The notes: generated from the letters alone by a model not told the origin. Numbered from the stretch's first letter, positions 26,888 through 34,895 are shown. The stretch: 64,000 bases of DNA from Brevibacillus fortis (GCF_003013395.1 NZ_PXZM01000010.1:62001-126000); one strand, 5' to 3'. A program made the numbers and translations.

Positions 26888-27703
26888 TCATTTACTGTCT
26901 CGGTGCGTCCGATCCAACCATTCATTCACAAGCTCGGTAAACAGAAGCGGCTGCTCAATCTGCAAGTTGTGTCCGGCACAATCGAGAGCGGCAAAAGAAG
27001 AGCGAGGATAGCCTTCGATGATATCCCAAATATCGCGATAGCCGACAGAATGATCTTGTTTGCCTACAACAAAAAGACTCGGGTGGACAAAGGGAGCCGT
27101 ATCTAATGGGAAGGAAACACCATACGACTGTCTGATTTTGCTGAGGAAAGAAGGGTCAGACAGCATGTAGCCGTCGACAATCTCTTTTTTATAGCGGTTC
27201 CACGTATATTCGGTAGCTACCACCGCCATCGACTCAAACTCTGCTCGTTCAGTCTCACTCAACTGCTCCCAGAGGGAAGGCTCCTCTACTAGGACGGGTT
27301 TCTCCGGCAGTGTACGCATTTCTTTATCAGGAATGATGTTCGGGCAGATGAAAAGGGCGCCCTTTACTTGATCCCGGCGCTTCTCGATAACCGCTCGCGC
27401 AAGATATCCGCCGTATGATTCACCCGCAATGAAAAAGGGCTCTTCTGGAATGAGCTGATTAATGAATGCGAGGACAACCTCCACAATATCGTCCGTGGTG
27501 TGGATATGCTCGTAGTTTTCCGTTTGCCCCATTCCCGGCAGGTCTATGTAAAGTCGTCGGTATCCTGGGCGTTTCTCAAAAATAGGTTCCATACAACCAG
27601 TCATGCAGCGGTGATCCAGCGAAAATCCGTGAATCATCACGACAGGAAAACCGCTTCCAATCTCCTCATAATAAAGGTTGACGCCATTGACCTCGCATCT
27701 CAT
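26888..27703 (-). CDS. Alpha/beta hydrolase
   Basis: 271 residues from ATG 27703 (TTGGAGGG upstream). The oxyanion region is VVMIHGFSLDHR, the nucleophile elbow is AGESYGG, the acid is Asp in VVGKQDHSVG and the His is in DCAGHNLQIEQP. It is cytoplasmic and a lid of about 70 residues follows the nucleophile. The substrate is unknown. A 5-base inverted repeat TGACA-TTTG-TGTCA (27718-27731) lies in front of the gene and could be an operator. The encapsulin gene lies upstream on the same strand, separated by a terminator. Confidence 0.87.
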   Translation of the reverse strand: MRCEVNGVNLYYEEIGSGFPVVMIHGFSLDHRCMTGCMEPIFEKRPGYRRLYIDLPGMGQTENYEHIHTTDDIVEVVLAFINQLIPEEPFFIAGESYGGYLARAVIEKRRDQVKGALFICPNIIPDKEMRTLPEKPVLVEEPSLWEQLSETERAEFESMAVVATEYTWNRYKKEIVDGYMLSDPSFLSKIRQSYGVSFPLDTAPFVHPSLFVVGKQDHSVGYRDIWDIIEGYPRSSFAALDCAGHNLQIEQPLLFTELVNEWLDRTHRDSK

Positions 27704-27772
27704 AAAAAGCCCTCCAATGACATTTGTGTCAGATTGTTTTGATAGTTCGGAACGGACGTTCTTATTATAAAA

Positions 27773-27804
27773 CACACCCACAACGAGAATCGTCAATGGG
27801 TGTG
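27773..27804 (-). terminator. Terminator of the encapsulin operon
   Basis: CACACCCA and TGGGTGTG form the stem; TTTTATAAT follows on the minus strand. Confidence 0.75.
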
Positions 27805-27816
27805 CCAAAGAGCTTC

Positions 27817-28665
27817 CTATTCTTCTGTTTCTTCCAAGGTGCAAATTGCGCTTGGGCGCTTGATGCGCAATACAACGCACTCATACACACGGAACAGACT
27901 GTTCATTTGCTCGTCTCCGAGGAATGCGGAGTCGAAGTCTTCTGCAATCGCCAGGTCGAGATTATGGCGGCCAGTCGCTACCAAAACGCCGGAACGGCCT
28001 TTAATGGTAGGGGATTGGAAGACACCATCTGTAACGAGATTGCGAACATGCTCGATCTCAAGCACGTTGGTGCCTTTATGCACGCGATGCAAGAGAGAGT
28101 AGAGCTCAGGAGAAACAACCAGTGCATACGGACCGCTGTGGCCCATTTTCAAAAGCTTGTTGCGTGCTTCCACGATATCGGCAAAAGCATTGCCAGATTC
28201 CATCCAATCGCTCTTCAGATGGGTGAGGCGGCCTTTTACGTTCATCAGACCTGGGAGGTCAAATTCTGCCGCACCGTTGAAGATCAGATCGTCTTCCATC
28301 AGTGCACCACCAGCAGCTGCGTTGGCAGCCGCGCTCATGTCCAAAGGCATGCCCAGTGTGCGTGCTTGAGCAACATCGCGCCAGTATAGCATGAAATCCT
28401 TGTACAGGATCGGAATCGTCATGCTGACACGGCGGCTAGGCTGTGTCATTTCCAGTGATTCTCCACGCAGGGAGAGACCGCCAAAACGGGATTCCTCGTA
28501 CACATCGTTGGTGATGGTTTGGATGCCTTCACCCAATGGTCCATAAATATCGATAAAACGACGGCCTACCAATTGGCGGCGAGCCATGTCAACGACAGTT
28601 GCATCCAGCTGGTTCCATTCTTCAGTCGTTAAGGGAGAGTCTGGGTATTTACGTAGCTTGTCCAT
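27817..28665 (-). CDS. Encapsulin nanocompartment shell protein (family 1)
   Basis: 282 residues. An HK97-type shell protein: the N-terminal region has PLTTEEWNQLDATVVDMARRQ followed by LVGRRFIDIYGPLGEG, the middle has the FGGLSLRGE E-loop region and PILYKDFMLYWRD, and the C-terminal A-domain has GPYALVVSPELYSLLHRV. Family 1 encapsulins self-assemble into protein cages that take in cargo through a short C-terminal tag. The gene just upstream encodes such a cargo. GGAGG precedes the ATG. Confidence 0.96.
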   Translation of the reverse strand: MDKLRKYPDSPLTTEEWNQLDATVVDMARRQLVGRRFIDIYGPLGEGIQTITNDVYEESRFGGLSLRGESLEMTQPSRRVSMTIPILYKDFMLYWRDVAQARTLGMPLDMSAAANAAAGGALMEDDLIFNGAAEFDLPGLMNVKGRLTHLKSDWMESGNAFADIVEARNKLLKMGHSGPYALVVSPELYSLLHRVHKGTNVLEIEHVRNLVTDGVFQSPTIKGRSGVLVATGRHNLDLAIAEDFDSAFLGDEQMNSLFRVYECVVLRIKRPSAICTLEETEE

Positions 28666-28702
28666 TGTGTAACCTCCATGTCATTTCAGGATTTCCGATT
28701 CC

Positions 28703-29302
28703 TTACATTCCTTTCAAACTTCCAACTGTCAGTCCTTTTTTGCCAGAAACTACAGGGGCGGAATGCTTGATCACGGAAGCAACACCGTGAGGAGCGGAAG
28801 CCGAAGCTTTCAAATGATCTACCTGGTGAATGTCGTGCCCCTCATCGTGATCAGTGAGATCAGGATGAGCCGCATCAGAGAATCGTTGGCTCATGTTCGC
28901 CATGATCTCTTTGACTTTCAAATAGTCGGTATGCGTCTTTTCACGCATGCCATCCAGGAGCTGACGTGTTTCGTCATCCTTGAACTCATACAGAGAAAGC
29001 TCCAGATGCTCGCGGAAATTGTGCAGTCCAAAACGTTCTAGATTGACATCGGACAGCATTTGCGAGAGGTCGCGGTCACTTAACTGGTCCATGCTTTTTC
29101 CTGTGGACACCTTTTCCAGGTAGGGAATCAATTCCTCCAGGCGACCCATGCGCTGTTCTTCTTCTTCCAAAATATGATGGTAGTAAAGACGAGTATGCTC
29201 GTCCGTTGCCGCGTCGATAATCGGCTGGATAACGCCCATGAAGCTGTTGATATAACCTCTGGTGCGATCAAAAATGGCGTGCAGCTGTGTAATTTCTTGC
29301 AC
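28703..29302 (-). CDS. IMEF-type encapsulin cargo protein (iron-mineralizing, ferritin-like)
   Basis: 199 residues from GTG 29302 (AGGAGGTGG upstream); the open frame extends six codons further. The helical body has metal-ligand candidates in LYYHHILEEEEQRMGRLEEL, as in the Firmicute IMEF proteins that mineralize iron inside large encapsulins. A flexible Ser/Ala/Pro linker leads to the targeting tag LTVGSLKGM at the C-terminus, nearly identical to the canonical encapsulin loading peptide. The shell gene follows after 37 bases. It is probably an iron-storage compartment. Confidence 0.93.
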   Translation of the reverse strand: MQEITQLHAIFDRTRGYINSFMGVIQPIIDAATDEHTRLYYHHILEEEEQRMGRLEELIPYLEKVSTGKSMDQLSDRDLSQMLSDVNLERFGLHNFREHLELSLYEFKDDETRQLLDGMREKTHTDYLKVKEIMANMSQRFSDAAHPDLTDHDEGHDIHQVDHLKASASAPHGVASVIKHSAPVVSGKKGLTVGSLKGM

Positions 29303-29337
29303 CCTACGCCACCTCCTCATTCACAATCTATTTTTTC

Positions 29338-29367
29338 ATTATAACGTTGGAAAAAACACCCGGGCAA
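29338..29367 (-). promoter_or_regulatory. Promoter of the encapsulin operon
   Basis: On the minus strand TTGCCC (29362-29367) and TATAAT (29338-29343) are 18 bases apart, about 35 bases ahead of the cargo start. No Fur box overlaps this promoter. Confidence 0.6.
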
Positions 29368-29512
29368 CTACTATGTACATTTTCCTATAACTGCGAAGAA
29401 TATTGTGAGGATTAATTTGGCAAAGAGGGCGGGAACGCTAGAGCGCCATGGCTTTGCATATAGCCTCAGTTTCTAGTTTTGTTTTTTGACAAAAAAGTTA
29501 TCATGGAGAGTA
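29368..29512. other. Part of the divergent intergenic region between IMEF and DUF2325
   Basis: The whole gap (29303-29632) is 330 bases. Apart from the encapsulin promoter and the Fur-controlled promoter it holds no gene or hairpin I can support; TTGACA at 29486 lacks a good -10. Confidence 0.4.
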
Positions 29513-29569
29513 TTGTCAAAGCCAATTGGGAATGATAATATTTATCAATAAGAGTGATATTCATTATCA
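29513..29569 (+). promoter_or_regulatory. Promoter with two Fur boxes ahead of the DUF2325 gene
   Basis: TTGTCA (29513-29518), 17 bases, TAATAT (29536-29541). Two 15-base boxes, TGATAATATTTATCA (29533-29547) and TGATATTCATTATCA (29555-29569), each match 14 of 15 positions of the Bacillus Fur consensus; the first covers the -10. Repression by Fur with iron is expected. Confidence 0.85.
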
Positions 29570-29632
29570 ATTAGCATTCTGAGAAGAAAACATAAATTCT
29601 ACATTCACCTAAATTTAAGGAGGTAACACGTT

Positions 29633-29914
29633 ATGTCATCCATTTTAGTAATTGGCGGAGATCGCCTAGGCAATATTATCGAATTACTGCAAGGTCAAGG
29701 CTTCAAGGATATCCACCACGTAACAGGACGGAAGAGCTCGCAAACCGGGGTGAAAATTCCAGCTGGTATCCACATGATTCTGGTGTTGACTGATTTCGTC
29801 AATCACAACTTGGCCAAAACAGTGAAAAACCAAGCCAAAGATCGCGAGCTGCCCATCGTTTTCTGCAAGCGTTCGTGTTCTGCGATTGCCAAAGCTTTTG
29901 ATCTCACTGCGTAA
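29633..29914 (+). CDS. DUF2325 domain-containing protein
   Basis: 93 residues; AAGGAGG precedes the ATG. Begins SSILVIGGDRLGNI, a Rossmann-like start, and has HVTGRKSS and LPIVFCKRSCSAI, the pattern of DUF2325. The two Cys in CKRSC could bind metal. The family has no established function. The promoter carries two Fur boxes and the gene is divergent from the encapsulin operon, so a role in iron handling is a reasonable inference. Confidence 0.88.
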   Translation: MSSILVIGGDRLGNIIELLQGQGFKDIHHVTGRKSSQTGVKIPAGIHMILVLTDFVNHNLAKTVKNQAKDRELPIVFCKRSCSAIAKAFDLTA

Positions 29915-29977
29915 ATACATACTCTCCCGATAGGGCAGACTACGATCGTGAGTCTGACACCAACGGAGGAATGACGC

Positions 29978-30124
29978 ATGGAACAGAATCGTTTGGGTGA
30001 TTTGCCTATTGCACAGCTTACGGCCGCTCAGCTGCAACAATTAAAACAGGCAGAAGAACAAATCAACACAGAAGGTCCAAATGTATATCTCATTGCATTA
30101 GAGAAGCAATCCCCGTCCTCCTAG
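29978..30124 (+). CDS. 48-residue protein of unknown function
   Basis: ATG 29978 has GGAGG seven to eight bases upstream. The peptide starts MEQNRLGDLPIAQLT, continues with a Gln-rich helix (AAQLQQLKQAEEQ) and ends EKQSPSS. No membrane segment or known motif. It follows the DUF2325 gene by 63 bases and is probably read from the same Fur-controlled promoter. The terminator hairpin overlaps its last codons. Confidence 0.6.
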   Translation: MEQNRLGDLPIAQLTAAQLQQLKQAEEQINTEGPNVYLIALEKQSPSS

Positions 30125-30136
30125 ACGGGGTTTTTT
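30108..30136 (+). terminator. Terminator of the DUF2325 operon
   Basis: CCCCGT pairs with ACGGGG across an eight-base loop, then TTTTTTG; the stem overlaps the end of the 48-residue frame. Confidence 0.8.
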
Positions 30137-30153
30137 GTTGTAGCGTGTGCTTC

Positions 30154-30420
30154 TCACTTGAATACGTATTGCTCCAGTTGCATTTTGAGAGCGTCAATTC
30201 CGATGGCGAAGCCCAAGCATTGGCTGGATTGAATAATGAAGGCATTGAGACCAACGACTTCCCCATTCAAATTAATGAGTGGACCTCCGCTATTTCCTGG
30301 GTTAATGGCAGCATCCGTCTGAAAAATTTCTTCGTACATACGCTTCGCAACCTGTAAGCGGCGATTTTTGGCACTGATAATTCCCGCGGTCACAGAATTT
30401 TCCAAACCAAGTGGGGAACC
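30154..30420 (-). pseudogene. Trypsin-like serine protease, C-terminal part (separated by an inserted element)
   Basis: 89 codons including the stop. The protein part starts [19 protein letters not shown] and has the catalytic Ser in [20 protein letters not shown], as in HtrA/DegP-type proteases. It has no start of its own. The missing N-terminal part lies at 33652-34107 on the same strand. Joined at the shared GAACC core, the two halves give one continuous 240-residue protein in frame. The open frame upstream of 30420 reads into the recombinase gene and is not protease-like. Whether this is a dead gene or one restored by excision is discussed in the findings. Confidence 0.88.
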
Positions 30421-30454
30421 TCCTGTCGCCATAAAGGCAAAATCAAGGGGCACT

Positions 30455-31906
30455 TTAGTGAAAAGACAACAGATGCAGGCAGACATCACGATTTTTCTGA
30501 CCAGTGCTAGCGTCTGTTGCTTCCGCGTCAACACGCTGGATGAGCGTGCATACCAGCAATCGCCGTTCTTTTTCATTTGCATACGTCCAAATGAGATTCC
30601 AATTGGAAAGCGCTTCTAGATCAAGCGGTTGTAGTTTTGAAAAAGGGGAGTAAGTCCGTTCCAGTTCTTTTGCAGCCAGCTCCAGCGCACTGATTTTATC
30701 GCGTAAGGCAGGGAGAGTAAGGAATCCTTCTTCATAAGCCTGTTCCCAGCGCTGCCTTCGAATTTGCAGCTGTTGCTCGGTTTCTTTCGCGGGAGCGCGG
30801 GAATTCGTCTGTAACATAGTCTGATATACTTCCTTCATAGCAGCGATTGACGCTGGGGAATGCTGCATCAGCTCGTGCAAAATTGCTTTCTCCAAGCGAT
30901 CCTCACGTATGGCAGGAGCATCACACGTACCAGCCAGCTTGTTTTTACATAAGTAATAGCGGTGCGTGTAGCGTTTTTCCCCTTTTCCCGTGATCGTGGT
31001 TGTTTTCCCGCGCATAGAGGAGCCGCAACGAGAGCAGTACAGCAAGCCGGAAAAGAGGTAGCGGGAGCTGAGTATGCGGGGATGGGTTGTTCCGCGAGCA
31101 CTCATCCGCTCCTGCACCCGCGAGAAGCATGGTTGATCGATAATGGCTGGGTGAGTGGCCTCTTCGATAATCCATTCTTCGGGGTCATTGCGTTGTTGAT
31201 CGGTATCGGTGTAATTCCAACGCAATGCACCATGATAGACCGGATTTTTTAACAGGCGAAGCACGGCACTTGCACTCCATGAAGCGCCATTTTTGCCGCG
31301 TAAACCGGAATGATTGGCCCATTCAGCGATCTGGCGGGGAGATTCGCCTCGGTCATAGCGCTCGAACATGCTGCGTACGCTAGCTGCTTCCGTTTGATTC
31401 ACGACCAGAGTTCCTCGCACCAGATTGTATCCATACGGTGCAGGTCCTCCTGGTCGTTTTCGTTCTCTTGCCATCTGGCTCATCCCCAGCTTGACCCGTT
31501 CCGCCAAGTTTTCCCGTTCCCATTGTGCGAGAGCAGCCACTAATGTAATAAACAGTCGGCCGATTGCCGTAGTCGTATCGTATACCTCGGTGCAGCTTTT
31601 AAAGTGTACCGCATATCGATCGAACTCCTGCAGGAGCTGATACAGATCAAGAACAGAGCGAGTGAGCCGATCGAGTCGATAGACGAGGACGACATCGATT
31701 TCACCCGTTCGGATATCCTGCAGGAGCTGACCGAGTGCAGGGCGATTTGTATCTTTGGCACTCACGCCTTCATCTGCGTAGACTGCATGGACTTCCCAGC
31801 CTTGGGAGTGAACGTACGAGAGCAGCTTTACCCTTTGAGCGGGGATCGAAAATCCTTCGCGTGCTTGATCCTCCGTACTGACACGAATGTAGACGGCCGT
31901 TCGCAT
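30455..31906 (-). CDS. Large serine recombinase (SpoIVCA/CisA-like)
   Basis: 483 residues. The resolvase domain starts [14 protein letters not shown] with nucleophile S10 and contains [10 protein letters not shown] recombinase domain follows (about 155-255), then a zinc ribbon with Cys291, 294, 320 and 328, a coiled-coil region and a tail. This is the layout of phage integrases and of the sporulation recombinase SpoIVCA. It sits at one end of the element that splits the protease gene and is the likely agent of its insertion and possible excision. GGGAGGTGGGG precedes the ATG. A possible SigE-like promoter lies 32 bases upstream. Confidence 0.95.
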   Translation of the reverse strand: MRTAVYIRVSTEDQAREGFSIPAQRVKLLSYVHSQGWEVHAVYADEGVSAKDTNRPALGQLLQDIRTGEIDVVLVYRLDRLTRSVLDLYQLLQEFDRYAVHFKSCTEVYDTTTAIGRLFITLVAALAQWERENLAERVKLGMSQMARERKRPGGPAPYGYNLVRGTLVVNQTEAASVRSMFERYDRGESPRQIAEWANHSGLRGKNGASWSASAVLRLLKNPVYHGALRWNYTDTDQQRNDPEEWIIEEATHPAIIDQPCFSRVQERMSARGTTHPRILSSRYLFSGLLYCSRCGSSMRGKTTTITGKGEKRYTHRYYLCKNKLAGTCDAPAIREDRLEKAILHELMQHSPASIAAMKEVYQTMLQTNSRAPAKETEQQLQIRRQRWEQAYEEGFLTLPALRDKISALELAAKELERTYSPFSKLQPLDLEALSNWNLIWTYANEKERRLLVCTLIQRVDAEATDASTGQKNRDVCLHLLSFH

Positions 31907-31937
31907 CGCCCCACCTCCCTTCTCCTTGGGTTGCTAG

Positions 31938-31966
31938 AGTGTACAGCAAAAGGGAGGTGCTTATGC
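31938..31966 (-). promoter_or_regulatory. Possible SigE-like promoter for the recombinase
   Basis: On the minus strand GCATAAG (31960-31966) is followed after 14 bases by TGTACACT (31938-31945). Compared with the mother-cell SigE pattern, 5 of 7 and 6 of 8 positions agree, with the right spacing. Short and degenerate, so only suggestive. Confidence 0.3.
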
Positions 31967-31977
31967 CTGTCCGCAAA

Positions 31978-32014
31978 TAAAAAACCCCGCTTATCCGCCC
32001 TGGACAAGTGGGGT
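31978..32014 (-). terminator. Terminator of the HxlR gene
   Basis: On the minus strand ACCCCACTT pairs with AAGCGGGGT across a 13-base loop, then TTTTTTATT. Confidence 0.8.
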
Positions 32015-32018
32015 CATG

Positions 32019-32339
32019 CTACATCCATTTTTGGCCCCATTCGTGAATGGAATCAATGACAGGACGCAGATCTTTTCCTTTTTCGGTCAATTCGTATTCA
32101 ATGCGAACCGGGATCTCTGGGTACACTTTGCGCTCCAAAATCTCCAGTTCCTCCAGCTCCTTCAGCCTTTCCGAGAGCATTTTATCACTCATATGCGGAA
32201 CCATTTCACGGATATCTTTGAATCGTACAGTCCCACGTAGCAACACATGAATAATCAGGCCGGTCCAGCGTTTTCCAAGGACATTCATTGCACATTCATA
32301 TTTTGGACACATGTGTTCGCCAGAATAATCTTGACTCAT
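32019..32339 (-). CDS. HxlR-family transcriptional regulator
   Basis: 106 residues from ATG 32339 (AGAGGTG upstream). The winged helix has the HxlR hallmarks: the Cys near the N-terminus (MCPKYECAMNVLGKRWTGLI), RFKDIREMVPHMSDKMLSERL, and EYELTEKGKDLRPVI. Such proteins often sense redox or reactive electrophiles through the Cys. It is divergent from the YheC/YheD gene inside the inserted element. Confidence 0.92.
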   Translation of the reverse strand: MSQDYSGEHMCPKYECAMNVLGKRWTGLIIHVLLRGTVRFKDIREMVPHMSDKMLSERLKELEELEILERKVYPEIPVRIEYELTEKGKDLRPVIDSIHEWGQKWM

Positions 32340-32497
32340 ATCGGCGTCACCTCTATTTAGCAGCATTATTGTTGCCCTTTATTCTAACAGATTAGCTTGA
32401 AAAAAGTAAGTAACGAAAAGCTGGAATGACACTTCACTAATGGCTGAGAAGTCGAGCCCGTTTTCATGGACAAATGTTTCCCTATAAGGTGTCCACA

Positions 32498-32506
32498 CAT
32501 ACACTA
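32498..32506 (+). promoter_or_regulatory. Sporulation-type -10 element ahead of the YheC/YheD gene
   Basis: CATACACTA fits the -10 pattern of the mother-cell sigma factors SigE and SigK; no good -35 was found at the usual distance. It lies 35 bases ahead of the start of a spore-coat type gene. Confidence 0.3.
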
Positions 32507-32540
32507 ATCGCGAAAGAAAAGAAGCGAAGAGGGTGTTAGG

Positions 32541-33635
32541 ATGCTCCAAAAACGGGTAATCGGTATTTTAACCTGGCGGGAAGGCGTGCGCTTTGAGGAA
32601 CCAGATTATTTGCGAAAGCTGGTTCAAAAAGGGCAAAAGCTAGGCGCAGAAATCTACCTGTTTTCGCATCAGGACGTCAATGTTCCCGCGAAAAAGATTA
32701 AGGGCTTCATCCCCAACCCGAACGGGGGCTGGGTGAGTAAATCGGTCCCTTGGCCAGAAGTGGTCATCGATCGGTACCGACGCAGGGTAAAGGAGTATAT
32801 CCGGCTGCGAAATAGCGATCTGTTTTTCTTTGCAAACAGCCCGTTCAGTAAGAAATGGAGAGTGACGAATCTGCTCGCTTCCGATGAACGCGTCAAACGC
32901 TGGATTCCGGAGACGCATATCTATGACAAAGGCTTGGTCCGAAACATGCTCGCACGCCATGGGCTCGTCTATGTCAAGCCGGGGAATGGCACAGGGGGAA
33001 GAAGCATTCTTAGGGTAAAGAGCAGCGGCAAGGATTATAGCCTCTCTGGACGTGACAAAAAGCATAACCATCACGTGACTCGGATTGATACGGTGGAAGG
33101 CGTTGAAAAATGGGTCAAAACGTGGGTGGAGGAACAGCGGATTCGTGATGGAAATTTCCTGGTGCAGCAAGGTTTAGACCTGGGGCTGCTGCGCAAGCAT
33201 GTCGTCGATGTACGGCTATTGATCCAAAAGGACGAGCGTGGGGAGTGGGCGGTGACAGGCTGCGCAGTACGAATGGGGGAGAACGGCAGTGCTACTTCCA
33301 ATTTACATGGGGGAGGAAGAGCGATTCCCTTTGAATGGTTTATGTCCAAGCGGTTTGGAGGGGAGCGGGGAGAGCTAATCAAACAGGAATGCTATCAGCT
33401 TGCTTTCGATGTAGCAAACACGCTCGAGGATTATTTCGGTCGCATGATGGAATTCGGTCTGGACATTGGTGTGGATGTGGACGGACGTGCATGGCTAATT
33501 GAAGTGAACCCCAAGCCGGGGAGAGAGGTTTTTCGCCAGATGGGTAACATGGAGCTGTACAATAAGGCGATAGCTCGTCCCGTTCAATTTGCGCTGTATT
33601 TGGCCCGGAACCAGGCTCGTTTTTTGTCTCTTTGA
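32541..33635 (+). CDS. YheC/YheD-family ATP-grasp protein (endospore coat-associated)
   Basis: 364 residues. The N-terminal part has IGILTWREG and GFIPNPNGGW; the ATP-grasp core has YVKPGNGTGGRSI, FLVQQGLDLG, VDVRLLIQKDERG, NLHGGGRA and the metal-binding end WLIEVNPKPGRE. Homologues are spore-coat associated in B. subtilis and common in Brevibacillus and Paenibacillus. Its stop is only 7 bases from the right junction core of the element, so it is cargo of that element as delimited here. Confidence 0.9.
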   Translation: MLQKRVIGILTWREGVRFEEPDYLRKLVQKGQKLGAEIYLFSHQDVNVPAKKIKGFIPNPNGGWVSKSVPWPEVVIDRYRRRVKEYIRLRNSDLFFFANSPFSKKWRVTNLLASDERVKRWIPETHIYDKGLVRNMLARHGLVYVKPGNGTGGRSILRVKSSGKDYSLSGRDKKHNHHVTRIDTVEGVEKWVKTWVEEQRIRDGNFLVQQGLDLGLLRKHVVDVRLLIQKDERGEWAVTGCAVRMGENGSATSNLHGGGRAIPFEWFMSKRFGGERGELIKQECYQLAFDVANTLEDYFGRMMEFGLDIGVDVDGRAWLIEVNPKPGREVFRQMGNMELYNKAIARPVQFALYLARNQARFLSL

Positions 33636-33651
33636 ACACAGATGGAGAACC

Positions 33652-34107
33652 GACGCTGATGACCCATTCTCCTACTTTTGTATGAGAGGAGTTGCCTAGT
33701 GGCAGCGGATATAGCTTGCAGTCTGCATCAATTTTGATGACGGCGTAATCCCGGACTCGATCGGCTATAATGCGTTTGGCTTCAAACACTCTACCGTTAT
33801 ATAGCTTCACGAAAATGTTTTTGGATTTGCCGATGACATGCTCGCTCGTCAAGATATACCCTTTCGGATGAAAAAGAAATCCGGAGCCAAAGCTTCGTTC
33901 CGTGGGTGGAGAATTATCTTCGTGATCAATGAGGCTGCGAATTAACGAATCCACGTCTTTGGAATGGGGAGCATCCTCGGTAACGATGGAGACTACTCCT
34001 TCTTGAACTCGCTCGACAATGGGAACGAAGAAATTGAATGGGTGCAGACTGCTGCTGCTCACAGGGTACTTTACCCGCGTATATTGGGACCATTTTTTAC
34101 TTTTCAC
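33652..34107 (-). pseudogene. Trypsin-like serine protease, N-terminal part (separated by an inserted element)
   Basis: 152 codons from GTG 34107 (GGGGGAG upstream) to the junction. No signal peptide. It contains the catalytic His90 (YILTSEHVIGK) and Asp120 (VRDYAVIKID) and ends LGNSSHTKVGEWVISV. The next codons of a complete protease (GSPLGLENS) are found 3.2 kb away at 30420. Without excision, the frame continues with a foreign tail, antisense to the YheC/YheD gene, and lacks the catalytic Ser. Confidence 0.88.
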
Positions 34108-34353
34108 CGATTTCTCCCCCTACAGCAGATAGGTATGTATCATCTTATGGGGAGCGGAGAGGGAAGGGACGCCCAATTTCTAGTCGCGTGTACGGATATA
34201 TCATTAATTTTGATTGATATAATAAAGAAATAGCATTGGTATAATTATTTAAATGCCTTTATAATAACATGTAGTTAAAGAATATTTTGAACATAAAGGC
34301 TAAGTCCTAGCCGCTAGAGAGAGAAAAAGAACGGTAACGGAGGATGCGAAGAG

Positions 34354-34887
34354 ATGGATGTTAAAACGATCATACTGGGTTTCTTGAGCTATGGGGAAAT
34401 GAGTGGCTACGATATTAAGCAAGCGTTTACAAACAGCATTGGGTTTTTTTATGACGCTAGCTTTGGTGCTATTTATCCAGCATTGCGCAAACTGGAAGAA
34501 GAAGGCTTCGTGACGAAGCAAGAAATCATTCAGTCTGGCAAGCCGAACAAGATTTTGTACCGCATTACAGAAGCCGGAAAACAATCTTTCCGTCAAGAAA
34601 TCCAGACGCCTATCTTGCCACCAGTATTGCGTTCAGACATGCTGGTTAAGATTTTCTTCGGCAAGAGCCGCACGATCGACGAACAAAAGGATTTGCTAGA
34701 AGGCTGTTTGGATACGCAACGTCAATTGCTCCAACAAAGTAAGGACTCTTATAAAAAGCTGGAAGTGAATTTTGACGAATATCAACGTTTTTGCTGGGAG
34801 TATACCATTCATCATCTGGAGTCAACGATTTCCTTTATGGAACAAAAAATGACTTCCTTGTTGAAGCAACCAGCATATTCCGTTTAA
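34354..34887 (+). CDS. PadR-family transcriptional regulator
   Basis: 177 residues; GGAGG precedes the ATG. The winged helix matches PadR (ILGFLSYGEMSGYDIKQAF, IYPALRKLEEEGFV, YRITEAGKQSF), and a C-terminal helical dimerization domain of the Vir_act_alpha_C type follows. PadR proteins typically repress efflux or phenolic-acid genes; no target gene is adjacent. Perfect terminator downstream. Confidence 0.92.
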   Translation: MDVKTIILGFLSYGEMSGYDIKQAFTNSIGFFYDASFGAIYPALRKLEEEGFVTKQEIIQSGKPNKILYRITEAGKQSFRQEIQTPILPPVLRSDMLVKIFFGKSRTIDEQKDLLEGCLDTQRQLLQQSKDSYKKLEVNFDEYQRFCWEYTIHHLESTISFMEQKMTSLLKQPAYSV

Positions 34888-34895
34888 ACGAGATA

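Larger units (their letters stand above)
30416..33651. mobile_element. 3.2-kb element with large serine recombinase, inserted in a protease gene
   Basis: The left end reads TGGGGAACC (30412-30420) and the right end TGGAGAACC (33643-33651). The shared GAACC would be the crossover region, and about 3,231 bases lie between equivalent positions. The element carries a large serine recombinase at one end (its stop is about 35 bases from the left junction), an HxlR regulator and a YheC/YheD gene whose stop is 7 bases from the right core. There are no phage structural genes. Large serine recombinases cut at short att cores like this and leave no target duplication. Confidence 0.75.

Noticed and set aside
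30421..30582. Protease C-terminal frame read upstream into the recombinase gene
   Set aside because: The upstream residues are the recombinase C-terminus in another frame and do not resemble protease sequence; the true upstream half is at 33652-34107.
30416..33651. Prophage or ICE interpretation of the recombinase element
   Set aside because: No phage structural, replication or conjugation genes; only recombinase, HxlR and YheC/YheD genes lie between the junctions.
33379..33651. C-terminal tail of the protease N-terminal frame
   Set aside because: This part is antisense to the YheC/YheD gene and unlike any protease, so it is read-through past the junction.
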